Below, piece by piece: positions 18,766-27,472 of a stretch of 64,000 bases of DNA (its first letter is position 1; every line of letters starts with the position of its first letter). Source of the DNA: Coxiellaceae bacterium UBA6002 (GTDB lineage Bacteria > Pseudomonadota > Gammaproteobacteria > UBA6002); NCBI GenBank assembly GCA_002429595.1, contig DJAM01000078.1, positions 257 to 64,256 of the forward strand, given 5' to 3'. The translations under genes and the position numbers were made by a program. The notes under the pieces are model-generated. The model saw only the letters and a program-made list of their open reading frames with translations. It did no database searches and was not told the origin of the DNA.

Positions 18766-19116
18766 ATGATTACTTCCTATAGTACCCCTATTTGGTTTTA
18801 TCCCCTACCAATTGATTTTAGACGTCAGATAGATGGTCTAGTTATATTAATTGCTGATCAATTAGAGCTTAATCCAACATCTGGTCAATTATTTTTGTTT
18901 CGTAATAAGCGGGCGAACAAAATTAAAATGTTATGGTGGGATAGGAATGGATTTTGTTTGCTATATAAAAGATTAGAAAAAGGAAAATTACTATTTCCTC
19001 GTCCTAGCGAGATAGCAATGGAAATTACACGAGATGAATTAAGCTGGTTGTTATCGGGATTAAATTTTTTAGAACACAAGCCATTGCCTGACATTAAAGC
19101 ATCGAGTTTTTATTGA
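18766..19116 (+). CDS. tnpB: IS66 TnpB (Orf2-like)
   Basis: A 116-residue IS66 Orf2 protein. The hallmark segments are PIDFRRQIDGL, SGQLFLFRNKRANKIKMLWWD and the downstream FCLLYKRLEKGKLLFPRP. It acts with TnpA and TnpC in IS66 transposition, with its precise mechanism unresolved. It starts directly after tnpA and is complete. Confidence 0.92.
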   Translation: MITSYSTPIWFYPLPIDFRRQIDGLVILIADQLELNPTSGQLFLFRNKRANKIKMLWWDRNGFCLLYKRLEKGKLLFPRPSEIAMEITRDELSWLLSGLNFLEHKPLPDIKASSFY

Positions 19117-19177
19117 AAAAACTCGTAGAAAATCAGGAATTGTGTTACGATAGCTGCTTCTTAATGGAACTAAAAAT

Positions 19178-20719
19178 ATGCCAGAGCCAGGACAAAAAAT
19201 ACAGCTTTACGAAGAAAAAATTCACGACTTAGAAGCTGAATTAAATACTTATAGAAAGCGTTGCGAACAATATGCTCAAGCATATCAAATATTACAACAT
19301 CAAATTAATGAATTGCGTCGTCACCGTTTTGGAAAGAAGCCAGAACGCTTCATTGATCCTGAACATCCTCAATTAAGTTTACTGCAGGATAATACTAGGA
19401 TCTTTTCAGAAGCTGAAAAAAAAGGTGAGCCAATCAATGATGAGACTATCGAAAGACCTAACTCTCAAAAGAAAACTAAAAAATCAGAAAAAGAATTACC
19501 GCGTCGAATTGAAATTATTCCTGTCTGCGAATCTGATAAAACGTGTACATGTGGTTCATGCAAAACTGTAATTCGCTATGAAACAAAAGAGTCTTTTCAT
19601 TATCAGCCACCTGTCCATGAGATAATTGTTCAAAAGCGGGAGGTAGTTGCTTGCCCTAAGGGATGTGATGGCCAAATTGTAACAGCGCCTACGCCCAAGC
19701 ATATTCTGCCTAAAGTAAAAGCAACAGAAGAGTTTTTGGCATTTTTAATCGTTAGTAAATTAGAAGATCGCCAACCATTATACCATTTAGAAAAACAGCT
19801 TTATTCACGCTATGGCATTGATTGTACGCGCCAAACAATGGCGCGATGGCTAATTGAATTAATTTTACCTTTAACGCCAATTTATAATTTATTAAAGGAT
19901 TATGTTATTGATTATGACATTGGCAGTTGTGATGCAACTACACTTCAAGTATTAAATGAGCTTGGTCGTTCTGCTGAAACTAAATCCTATGTTTATTGCA
20001 TACGAGGAGGCCCTCCTGATAAGTCTGTCATTTTGTATAGCTACAATGAAAAATTGCATAAACAATTTGTAAAAAATTGGTTTGAGAGTTTTAACGGTTA
20101 TCTGCACGTGGATGGTGATAATTTCTTTGAGCTTGTCGGTGAGATTGCTTATCTGGTTAACTGTAACGCACATGCGCGGCGTAAATTTGAGCCAATTGCA
20201 CAAAGCACTAAAGGAAAAGGTTTAGCCAAAGAGGCTTTGCAGTTTTATAGAGAGGTTTATAAGATTGAGCGAAAAGCAAAAAAAAATAACCTAACGTCAG
20301 AAGAACGCTACCAATTACGTCAGAAAGAATCAAAGCCAATAATGGATGAATTTAAGCAATGGCTTGATCAGGTATATCCTACAGTACTGCCTCAATCACC
20401 ATTAGGCAACGCAATAAATTATTGTATTAAATTATGGCCTGGCCTAACCAAATTTCTTGAAGATGGTCGTCTGGAAATAGATAATAATTTAACGGAACAA
20501 GAAATTAAGCCTTTTGTGATTGCAAGGAAAAACTTCTTATTTTCAGCAACACCTAAGGGTGCAAACGCATTATGCTTGCATATGAGTCTAATACGGACAG
20601 CTAAGACTCACAGTATAGATCCCTATCACTATTATGTCAAATTGCTAAAAAGTATTCCTCATTGCAAAAAGGTTGAGGATTACGAAAAATTATTGCCTTG
20701 GAACATACAATATATTTAG
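19178..20719 (+). CDS. tnpC: IS66 transposase TnpC
   Basis: A 513-residue DDE transposase. In order it has an N-terminal coiled coil (residues ~8-50), the FGKKPE linker, a zinc-finger region with CTCGSC and CPKGC, and the catalytic core. The first Asp is in SCDATTLQVL, the second in LHVDGDN and the Glu in LEIDNNLTEQEIKPF, with the IS66 C-terminal domain ending near LLPWN. No disruption is seen. Confidence 0.95.
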   Translation: MPEPGQKIQLYEEKIHDLEAELNTYRKRCEQYAQAYQILQHQINELRRHRFGKKPERFIDPEHPQLSLLQDNTRIFSEAEKKGEPINDETIERPNSQKKTKKSEKELPRRIEIIPVCESDKTCTCGSCKTVIRYETKESFHYQPPVHEIIVQKREVVACPKGCDGQIVTAPTPKHILPKVKATEEFLAFLIVSKLEDRQPLYHLEKQLYSRYGIDCTRQTMARWLIELILPLTPIYNLLKDYVIDYDIGSCDATTLQVLNELGRSAETKSYVYCIRGGPPDKSVILYSYNEKLHKQFVKNWFESFNGYLHVDGDNFFELVGEIAYLVNCNAHARRKFEPIAQSTKGKGLAKEALQFYREVYKIERKAKKNNLTSEERYQLRQKESKPIMDEFKQWLDQVYPTVLPQSPLGNAINYCIKLWPGLTKFLEDGRLEIDNNLTEQEIKPFVIARKNFLFSATPKGANALCLHMSLIRTAKTHSIDPYHYYVKLLKSIPHCKKVEDYEKLLPWNIQYI

Positions 20720-20729
20720 CAGGTTATTT

Positions 20730-21113
20730 ATGAATAAAACTTTTTCTGAAAAATATGGCGGCAAAAAAGTATCAGATATATTTAAAGAATATGTGGCACC
20801 CTTATTGGAATTATACTTTGAAAGTACAGGTGAATTTAGTGCAACTGAATTAGAGAAAACCCTTGAATTACCTTGGCTAGTTTGGAATTCTATGATTGTG
20901 CAAAATGATCCAAAAAATAAAATCGATTATCATACAAGCATAAATCTCCTGCTTAAAAGCAGTCCTGATGGCAGAATGGTAGTAGATTCATTTCGTCGAA
21001 GAAAAAAAGAAATGTTTGATCAATATGATTTTTTACTTGGTAGTTACAAAATAAACTTCGATTCAAAAACACGTGTGGTGACTCTTTGGGCAGAAGCTAG
21101 GCGGCGCACATAG
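20730..21113 (+). CDS. IS66 passenger gene, unknown function
   Basis: A 127-residue protein lying wholly inside the IS, between tnpC and the right inverted repeat. ATG 20730 was chosen because the longer frame back to 20673 would overlap tnpC. It is soluble and charged with a basic RRRKKE stretch at about residue 89. I recognise no domain. IS66 elements sometimes carry such extra genes, and being inside the repeats it would move with the element. Confidence 0.65.
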   Translation: MNKTFSEKYGGKKVSDIFKEYVAPLLELYFESTGEFSATELEKTLELPWLVWNSMIVQNDPKNKIDYHTSINLLLKSSPDGRMVVDSFRRRKKEMFDQYDFLLGSYKINFDSKTRVVTLWAEARRRT

Positions 21114-21128
21114 AGATTTGCAAGTCTG

Positions 21129-21147
21129 TGGTTGATTGATCGCTTAC
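21129..21147 (-). repeat. IS66 right inverted repeat
   Basis: Read on the minus strand it begins GTAAGCGATCAATCAACCA, matching the left end at 18353 except at two of the first 18 positions. Confidence 0.93.
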
Positions 21148-21155
21148 ATTTATTC
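21148..21155. repeat. IS66 target-site duplication, right copy
   Basis: ATTTATTC directly follows the right inverted repeat and is identical to 18345-18352. Confidence 0.93.
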
Positions 21156-21223
21156 CCCTATGATTTTGTAATAGCACCTACCTTTTGTTTTTATATTAAG
21201 CAAAATCAAAATATCAAAGTCAA
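21155..21223 (-). promoter_or_regulatory. stranded promoter/ribosome site of the ABC exporter
   Basis: On the minus strand AGGGG at 21159-21155 would lie ten bases from the exporter's ATG if the IS were removed. Further upstream TTGACT (21223-21218) and TAATAT (21198-21193), 19 bases apart, are a possible promoter. The ribosome-site assignment follows directly from the target duplication. The promoter is weaker. Confidence 0.5.
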
Positions 21224-21698
21224 TCTTTAATTTATTTATTTTTGTTTTAATAAAATTAAAACCAGTGTTGACTTTGTTGAAATGTAAAATATAATCATTT
21301 TTCATAAATGTCAGCCGATGAATTAGCTTATTAAGCTATCCACTAATTAACCTTTTCAAAAGGCGGCAGGTGCTAAAGCTTTTTTGGATCGGCAAAATCT
21401 TCAAGGTTATTGGAATCGACTTTGGTTTAGTATTATCTTAATAATTATTTTCTGAAATATTGCAAGTTAACAGTTCTCTCTTAGTTTCTTAGAATAGGAT
21501 TTATCAGAAATAAACATTTCTTTATGCTTATATACTATGAGATTCCTGAGAGAAGAAGGCAACTTCAGATAAGTTATTAGAACATTATCCGCAAATATGT
21601 CATTGAAGATCTTGGAAAGCAGAGGTTAAAATTTTTCTAAAAACTTATGCTAAGATGGCATGCTACTTGAATATTGACTTCTATCGACTGAGAGTGCT
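21156..21698. other. intergenic region with possible decayed small ORF
   Basis: No intact gene. Besides the stranded upstream sequence of the ABC gene, there is a plus-strand open stretch from ATG 21308 (MSADELAY, then stops). After a shift it continues as AGAKAFLDRQNLQGYWNRL and a hydrophobic tail WFSIILIIIF to a stop at 21455. This may be a decayed small membrane protein. A short palindrome TAGCTTATTAAGCTA lies at 21324-21338. Confidence 0.35.
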
Positions 21699-22595
21699 AT
21701 GCAATTTTTTCTGGATTTTGACAATCAACCCAAAAAATCGGATATCGATCTAATACAACAAGGACTTGATCATTTTAATAAGATCATCCTCAAGCAGCAA
21801 CCACAGGAATTTGCCATTTATCTGCGAGATAGTAAAAATGCTATCAATGGAGGAATTTTTGCTCTTTCCTATTCCGATTCTTTACATATCATTTTACTTT
21901 GGGTCAATAACTCCGCAAGATCACAAGGTTATGGTTCTGCCCTCTTGAAAGCTGCTGAAGAAGAAGGCATAAAAAGAAAATGTCGATATGTCTTTGTAGA
22001 CACTTTTGAATTTCAGGGAGAAGGCTTCTATTTAAAAAATGGGTACCAATGTGTAGGTAGAATCGACAATGTCTTGCTCACTCATGCTAAAGTGTTTTTT
22101 AAAAAATCTTTAATAAAAATAGACCCACTATTTCCCTATGCTATAGAATTAATTTCTCCTGGGCTAGCAGAAAAAATATGCCAAGATATTACAGCTGACT
22201 TACCAGAATATTTTGGTATACCCGAAGCCAATGAACGCTATGCCAAGGGGGTCCAGAAACGCACATCATTTGCGGCCTCACATTTGAACGAATACGTAGG
22301 CTTAATAACGCTAGAGTTTCCATTTCCAAATAATGCAAACATTTACTGGATGGCGACTAAGAAAGCATTTCAAGGAAAAGGGATAGGCTCTTATCTGTTG
22401 AAGCACGCAGAAAATTACTGCCTACAAAAAGGGAGCTTGTCACTGACGGTAGAAACCTTAAGCCCGAAACAAAAAGATGAAAACTACTTAAAAAGCTACC
22501 AGTTCTATCAAAAAAAGGGGTTTAAGCCTTTGTTTGAATTGAATACGTACGGTCCAGATTTTTTAATGATCTATCTACAGAAACTTTTAACCTAG
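21699..22595 (+). CDS. tandem two-domain GNAT acetyltransferase
   Basis: A 298-residue protein made of two GNAT domains. Domain 1 (residues 1-~140) has LLWVNNSARSQGYGSALLKAAEEEG and DTFEFQGEGFYLKNGY and is close to the single-domain proteins at 10438 and 51189. Domain 2 (~146-298) has YWMATKKAFQGKGIGSYLLKHAENY and QFYQKKGF. Both retain the acetyl-CoA loop. Two-domain GNATs include aminoglycoside and mycothiol acetyltransferases, but no substrate can be assigned. The kinase gene 59 bases downstream is co-oriented. Confidence 0.85.
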   Translation: MQFFLDFDNQPKKSDIDLIQQGLDHFNKIILKQQPQEFAIYLRDSKNAINGGIFALSYSDSLHIILLWVNNSARSQGYGSALLKAAEEEGIKRKCRYVFVDTFEFQGEGFYLKNGYQCVGRIDNVLLTHAKVFFKKSLIKIDPLFPYAIELISPGLAEKICQDITADLPEYFGIPEANERYAKGVQKRTSFAASHLNEYVGLITLEFPFPNNANIYWMATKKAFQGKGIGSYLLKHAENYCLQKGSLSLTVETLSPKQKDENYLKSYQFYQKKGFKPLFELNTYGPDFLMIYLQKLLT

Positions 22596-22654
22596 GGAAA
22601 TCTCAATCTTGCAGACACTTCTCAACAGCTAAGTTAGGCGAACCTAGGATTATT

Positions 22655-23536
22655 ATGACTATAAGTATTGATACCTCTCTTGTTCATCGACTTATTAAAT
22701 CCCAATTTCCGCAATGGGCTAGTTTGCCTATTAGGCCTGTGGAAAGTAGTGGCTGGGATAACAGAACTTTTCATCTGGGTTCAGAAATGACCATTCGGCT
22801 TCCAAGTGCAGCATGTTATGCTGATCAAGTGAAAAAAGAACAATGTTGGTTGCCGCGTCTTGCGCCTCACTTATCTCTATCTATACCAACTCCTATTGCA
22901 CTCGGGCAGCCATCTGAAGACTATCCATGGCATTGGTCAATTTATCGATGGCTTCCAGGTCAAACGGCCTCAAAAGATTGTATTGACGATATGAATCTTT
23001 TTGCTGAGGATTTGGCCAAATTTGTGTTAGAGCTTCAGAGTATTGATTCAACAGGTGGTCCGCCAGCAGGAAAGCATAGCTTCTACCGAGGAGGCTCCTT
23101 GACAACTTACGATAAGGAAACACAGCAGGCAATTAAATTGCTTGGCAATCAGATAGATTCCAAGACTATTGCCGCTATATGGGAAGAATCGCTTAGTTCT
23201 TCTTGGCAGAGGGAGCCTGTTTGGATTCATGGAGATATTGCAGTAGGCAATCTTCTCGTTGAAAAGGCTCGTCTTCGCGCTGTTATCGATTTTGGTCAGT
23301 TAGCGATTGGTGACCCTGCTTGTGACTTAGTGATTGCTTGGACCTTCTTCAAGGACGAAAGTAGGAAAGTGTTTCGTGGTAAACTTGATCTGGACAGGGC
23401 AACTTGGTCACGTGCTCGAGGTTGGGCGTTATGGAAGGCCTTAATAGTATCTGCCAAATTATCTGGCACCAACCCGGATGCTATTGAAGCCTCGTGGAAA
23501 ATGATAGACGAGATACTTCTTGACCATGAGTATTGA
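22655..23536 (+). CDS. aminoglycoside phosphotransferase-family kinase
   Basis: A 293-residue APH-fold kinase. The N-lobe contains SSGWDNRTFHLGSEMTIRLP, the catalytic loop is HGDIAVGN and the metal motif VIDFGQLAIGDPACDLVIAW, with a C-terminal RGWALWKALI. It is clearly paralogous to the kinase at 61486, which shares the DPACDLVIAW and R(A/G)RGWAL segments. ATP-dependent phosphorylation of a hydroxylated small molecule is expected. Which antibiotic, if any, is unknown. Confidence 0.85.
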   Translation: MTISIDTSLVHRLIKSQFPQWASLPIRPVESSGWDNRTFHLGSEMTIRLPSAACYADQVKKEQCWLPRLAPHLSLSIPTPIALGQPSEDYPWHWSIYRWLPGQTASKDCIDDMNLFAEDLAKFVLELQSIDSTGGPPAGKHSFYRGGSLTTYDKETQQAIKLLGNQIDSKTIAAIWEESLSSSWQREPVWIHGDIAVGNLLVEKARLRAVIDFGQLAIGDPACDLVIAWTFFKDESRKVFRGKLDLDRATWSRARGWALWKALIVSAKLSGTNPDAIEASWKMIDEILLDHEY

Positions 23537-23726
23537 ATTATAACCATTAATTATCTCCATTTTTATTTTCAAGATATAGAACTATAAACATCGCATCAAG
23601 TAACTGGCAAGTCCTTGTGGTGAGTTGTTGTTTTGATGACCAATGATTGCAAAAAACACCAAGAAAAACGTTTATTCGATTGTATCGGATTGGACCACTT
23701 TCGCGGAAGAACAGCGAGGGTTGAAA

Positions 23727-24478
23727 TGAAATCAGCAATTCTAGAATCAAGCGCAAAAATATGGATTACCGAAGGCGCATTAGTGGAAATTTTACGAAGA
23801 AATACAACAATTCGACTTGATCCAAAATTTGTGCATGCTTTGCTGGTTTATAAAGAGGCAAGTAAGCAAGCGCTAAAAAACTGTGGAGTTCCTACCTTGA
23901 TTCAGCACTCGCGCATTCATTACCCATCTTGTGTTTTCCGCCACATGGAAAGCAAATCAAGTTCTATTGAGTTCGGAAGGTCTTTTGGATCGTCTCGTTA
24001 ACGAAGACAATGCTCGCTTTTTACAAGAAATCATACGTCCATATATGGATAAGAATTTATCAGTTAAGGTCGGCGGCCTAATGAGCTGCGTTGGAGACTG
24101 CTATAAGCCTGAGAAGGCTCTTGTTACAAAAAAAGCAATTCAAGTTCATTTTTTCCAGGGCCCAGAAACTTGCTGAGAGTGGTTGCGATTTTTTATTTGG
24201 ATCAACACTGCCCGTTTTGACGGAAGCCCTAGGATTAGCCTCGGCAATGGCCGACACTAAAAAACCGTACGTGCTGAGTTTTTGTCGTTCGACCCTCTGG
24301 AAAAATACTAGATGGCACGCTTCTGTCTGAAGTGATTCGAAGGATCGACGATGAAGGAGTACTCCTCCCAATTTTTATATGGTTAATTGTGAGCTTGAAG
24401 ACCTCGCAACTCCGAGTGGTCGGAGGCTGTTGTGGCACCGATTCCAGGCATATTAAAGCTATTGCCAAACGCCTATGA
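23727..24478 (+). pseudogene. decayed homocysteine S-methyltransferase family gene
   Basis: Pieces of one homocysteine S-methyltransferase (MmuM-like) lie in order across frames: WITEGALVEILRR; then, after a shift near 23940, TWKANQ...NEDNARFLQEIIRPYM and VGGLMSCVGDCYKPEKAL; after a shift near 24155, AESGCDFLFGSTLPVLTEALGLASAMA; then LDGTLLSEVIRRID; and finally VVGGCCGTDSRHIKAIAKRL. The zinc-binding GGCC motif survives, but a ~100-residue stretch before it is missing and at least three frameshifts are present. It cannot make a functional enzyme. Confidence 0.85.
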
Positions 24479-24568
24479 GCTTTCTCTTTTCATAGCTTTT
24501 CGAGAAATTTTCATCCAATCCTTTGCTATTCGCAGATTTTTGATCTTGCTGCTATGGTCATACCGATA

Positions 24569-26737
24569 TCATATCTTTGGTTGATGATATTGTATTTCTT
24601 CATGTTCGGGAGAAGGCTCTCGCTGACCTTCCTGTTTTAATTCAACAGGCTTTTGTTTTTCTACCTGCTCTTTCTTAGATAATAATGGTTCAGGAGTATT
24701 GCTAGGTTTATTCTTGGGGGTAAGAGCTGGCTGATGACCTAGCGACTTTCCAATAGCAGCATATGAGGTAGTTGCTTTGTTGGATGTTGGTAAAGGAGAT
24801 AGGGCATGGCCTTTCTTTAATGTATCAAAAATTGCATCTCTTGAAGAAACAAACACGGTTTGGCCAGGCTCCCATTTAAAGGGGATTTCTAAATTATCGA
24901 TATCTGTAAGTTGCCATGTTCCTTCTCTACATCCCCACATTTTATATCTGCCTGCGTCATCTTTTATAAGATAAGGTTTTTCGCCTAATTTATTCGTATC
25001 CAGTTTATTAAAGGAAGGGACCACCATTAAGAAAAGGTCATATCCTTTAAATAAGGTTTTTTCTCTATCTTCTTGAATTTCAAGCTTGCTCATTTGATCG
25101 TTATTAAAGCTTATCTTGAAAGATTGATCCTTTTCCGGTAAAAAATCAGTGTTTGATATTGGCACCATTTTTGTTTCTTGTCCAAATTGCTTGTATGTTA
25201 AGCTATTATCTTTGATAAAAATCTCTACCTCATCGCCATAGGGATTTTTATACTTCCCCTCAAACCTTTTTAATGATGGGGGTACTATCTTTTCTTGTGT
25301 GGCTGAATGTACTAGATTAAACCATTCAAAACGTCTTTGTTTGGATTTGTCTTCGCGTGCTAATTCAAAGGCTTTTTTAAAACAACCTCTAGCCTCTTCA
25401 ATTTTGCCTCGATCTTCAACAATTTTTTCTTCAGCTATCTTTCCTTCAAGCGTTTCTTGCCATCCTGGCTCATCAATCTGACTATAACGTGGCATGTGTT
25501 TAAATAGCAAGTGTGTGCTACCAATAGGGGCTAAATCAGGAGAACTCAACACTTGATTGGCAATACTCATTCCATTTTCTGAATTTGTAAAAAATGCAGC
25601 GCCTTTTTTCTCTGTCACATTGATGGCAATAAAAGCTCGTGTATTATGATTTTCACCATATTGATAGGCGATGATTTTATCTTTCTTGTCATCGCTTTTA
25701 TATCTATAAATATGCCAACCTAAGCCACAGGTCTTCCCTATGCTGTATGTATTTTTTGCTTCAAATGCTTGTTTGAAGACCGGATTATCCATATTCTTTA
25801 ACCATGCAGTCATGAATTTCGAAAAATCATGAGCCGTTGTAAGTAGTGAGCCAGCGGCATTAAGGTGTGGTGTGTGACCTACTTTACTTGCCATCGCCAA
25901 GATATCGCTTCTGAATGAAGGATTATTAAGTTTGGTTGCTAAGTTCGCTAAATCAATCTCTGGCGTAACGAAAGCTGTTCTACTCATTCCTTTTACATAG
26001 TACTTTCGAGGATTTTCAGATAAATAAATTTTACCTTTTTCAGCTTGGCTTAGCTCAGACAATGATGACATCAATTCAAGGTCATACTTAAGTTGAGGGA
26101 GACTCTCGTAGATTGAAGCTGGTTTTCCTAGCTCAGAATGAAGTGCTACAACATTGGAGTCTTCCTCCCTTTGTGGCAAAAATGTTGAGCGATTCATTCT
26201 TAAGGGGACAAACACATGCTCTTGGGCTAATGTTTCTAAATCTTTACCCAGCTTTTTTTCGATGACTTTTTGCAGATAAAGAAAAGCTTCGCCTGAATAG
26301 GAATAGCCCTCGCCCAGATTTGATTTAGCAAACGATAGTGGTGAAGATAAATCTGGGCCCAAATTAGGCAAACCGGTAGTATGTGACAATACATGTTCAG
26401 CTGTTAACTGTTTGGCCTTTTCAGGATATTCACCATTCACCTTGAACCTTTCATATGGCAAGATATTATGTAGTGGTTCATCCAACCTAATTTTACCGGC
26501 TTCGACTAATTGCAAGACCAAATAAGTAAATACAATTTTACTCAACGAAGATGCTGGAAATCGGGTAAGGCCATCTAGTGCATTCGTAGCCTGGGCATTT
26601 TTTTTGCCAACAGTGATTACAGTGCTTTCAAATTCCTGTTTACTTTCATCTTTTGATTCGACATAAGCATAGCCTATGGCTGGAATATGGGCACGCTCAG
26701 TTATCTTTTGTAAGGCGGGTGTTGATGGTTTAGGCAT
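24569..26737 (-). CDS. large serine hydrolase with C-terminal extension
   Basis: A 722-residue beta-lactamase/CubicO-type serine hydrolase, about twice the normal length. Residues 1-~420 form the hydrolase: SSLSK nucleophile near residue 68, SHTTGLPNLG, YSYSGEAF in the tyrosine position and LLTTAHDFSKFM. A helical linker and a small beta-domain (~460-620) follow, then a Pro/Lys/Glu-rich disordered tail ending EHEEIQYHQPKI. There is no signal peptide. A Glu-rich C-terminus is a feature of many Dot/Icm substrates, so an effector is possible but unproved. It is flanked by decayed genes on both sides. Confidence 0.75.
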   Translation of the reverse strand: MPKPSTPALQKITERAHIPAIGYAYVESKDESKQEFESTVITVGKKNAQATNALDGLTRFPASSLSKIVFTYLVLQLVEAGKIRLDEPLHNILPYERFKVNGEYPEKAKQLTAEHVLSHTTGLPNLGPDLSSPLSFAKSNLGEGYSYSGEAFLYLQKVIEKKLGKDLETLAQEHVFVPLRMNRSTFLPQREEDSNVVALHSELGKPASIYESLPQLKYDLELMSSLSELSQAEKGKIYLSENPRKYYVKGMSRTAFVTPEIDLANLATKLNNPSFRSDILAMASKVGHTPHLNAAGSLLTTAHDFSKFMTAWLKNMDNPVFKQAFEAKNTYSIGKTCGLGWHIYRYKSDDKKDKIIAYQYGENHNTRAFIAINVTEKKGAAFFTNSENGMSIANQVLSSPDLAPIGSTHLLFKHMPRYSQIDEPGWQETLEGKIAEEKIVEDRGKIEEARGCFKKAFELAREDKSKQRRFEWFNLVHSATQEKIVPPSLKRFEGKYKNPYGDEVEIFIKDNSLTYKQFGQETKMVPISNTDFLPEKDQSFKISFNNDQMSKLEIQEDREKTLFKGYDLFLMVVPSFNKLDTNKLGEKPYLIKDDAGRYKMWGCREGTWQLTDIDNLEIPFKWEPGQTVFVSSRDAIFDTLKKGHALSPLPTSNKATTSYAAIGKSLGHQPALTPKNKPSNTPEPLLSKKEQVEKQKPVELKQEGQREPSPEHEEIQYHQPKI

Positions 26738-26849
26738 AATAGTATTACTGAAAAAAAATCAAAGATAGGTTAATTATAGAATAAATCTCTTTACAGCTGT
26801 AGTCTCAGCTTCTCTTAGCACTGCCTACTCTTATTAAAAATGAATATCT

Positions 26850-27170
26850 TAAAGACATAAGGTCCACTCGTTACTATTAGGTTGCAGTAAGATGAAAATC
26901 TCCTGCAGATAATCAGCAATTAGCCTCTGGAGCTGGGTTTGCAGGTAAGTGATAAAAATTTTTCATTGGAATGATAAACCAGCGAATCGAGAATTGTTTT
27001 CATTATCAGTAGAAATGCAGTTGCCAAATGCTGCTCCCTAGCAACGGCTTGTAGTGTCGTATCAGGAAGCCAGTTCACGAGAAGGCAAAGGTGTCAGGAT
27101 TACCTCTAAAAGTTTTTTCTGTAAAAGCATCTACGTAATAGATCGGGAAAAGCATTTTTCTCTCACTCAT
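26850..27170 (-). pseudogene. decayed phzF-family gene
   Basis: On the minus strand from ATG 27170 the frames give YYVDAFTEKTFRGNP, then after a shift WLPDTTLQAVAREQHLATAF, then LPANPAPEAN. These are the ordered N-terminal landmarks of PhzF-family isomerases, matching the intact relative at 59996 (NAFAANPFTGNP, EWLPDDKLQLIAREN, NFPAKN). Frame changes, stops and a large deletion show it is a remnant. The downstream limit is approximate. Confidence 0.8.
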
Positions 27171-27300
27171 AATTAAGCTTTGACTATTCGGCTGTATTAC
27201 ACAATTATCTATATCAGTCCGAATTTTTCCTAGTAGATTGTCTCCCAAAGCATCTGATTTACATTAATTTTAGGGTAATGGGTGTAGTTGATTTCTAAAG

Positions 27301-27447
27301 GACCCAATTAAACTCGCTATAGCCTTATCCTATGGATAAGAGTGCATCAGGAAGGTTCTCTTAATCGATTGCATTTTGGCTGCGTCCGTCTCGTATAACA
27401 ACTTCAAAACAATGCCACCCTTAGCTCTAAGCTGAATTAATTGGGTC
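27301..27447. repeat. perfect 11-bp inverted repeats bounding 147 bp
   Basis: GACCCAATTAA (27301-27311) is repeated inverted as TTAATTGGGTC (27437-27447), and the match weakly continues inward to about 18 bases. A smaller hairpin CTTATCC-TAT-GGATAAG lies between at 27324-27340. This could be a miniature or truncated insertion element. No coding sequence or target duplication is evident. Confidence 0.4.
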
Positions 27448-27472
27448 ATGAATTTTTACATTAGTTAATAAG

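Larger units (their letters stand above)
18353..21147 (+). mobile_element. IS66-family insertion sequence, complete
   Basis: A 2,795-bp element carrying tnpA, tnpB and tnpC of IS66 plus a fourth passenger ORF. The ends are imperfect inverted repeats beginning GTAAGCGATC, the usual IS66 terminus, flanked by the perfect octamer ATTTATTC. All three transposition genes are open, so it may still be mobile. The insertion lies between the Shine-Dalgarno AGGGG (now at 21155-21159) and the start codon of the minus-strand ABC exporter gene, cutting that gene off from its promoter. Confidence 0.95.

Noticed and set aside
23633..23726. Extra N-terminal residues of the 122-residue ORF as part of the methyltransferase
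   Set aside because: The homology begins after ATG 23727. The preceding codons do not resemble the family.
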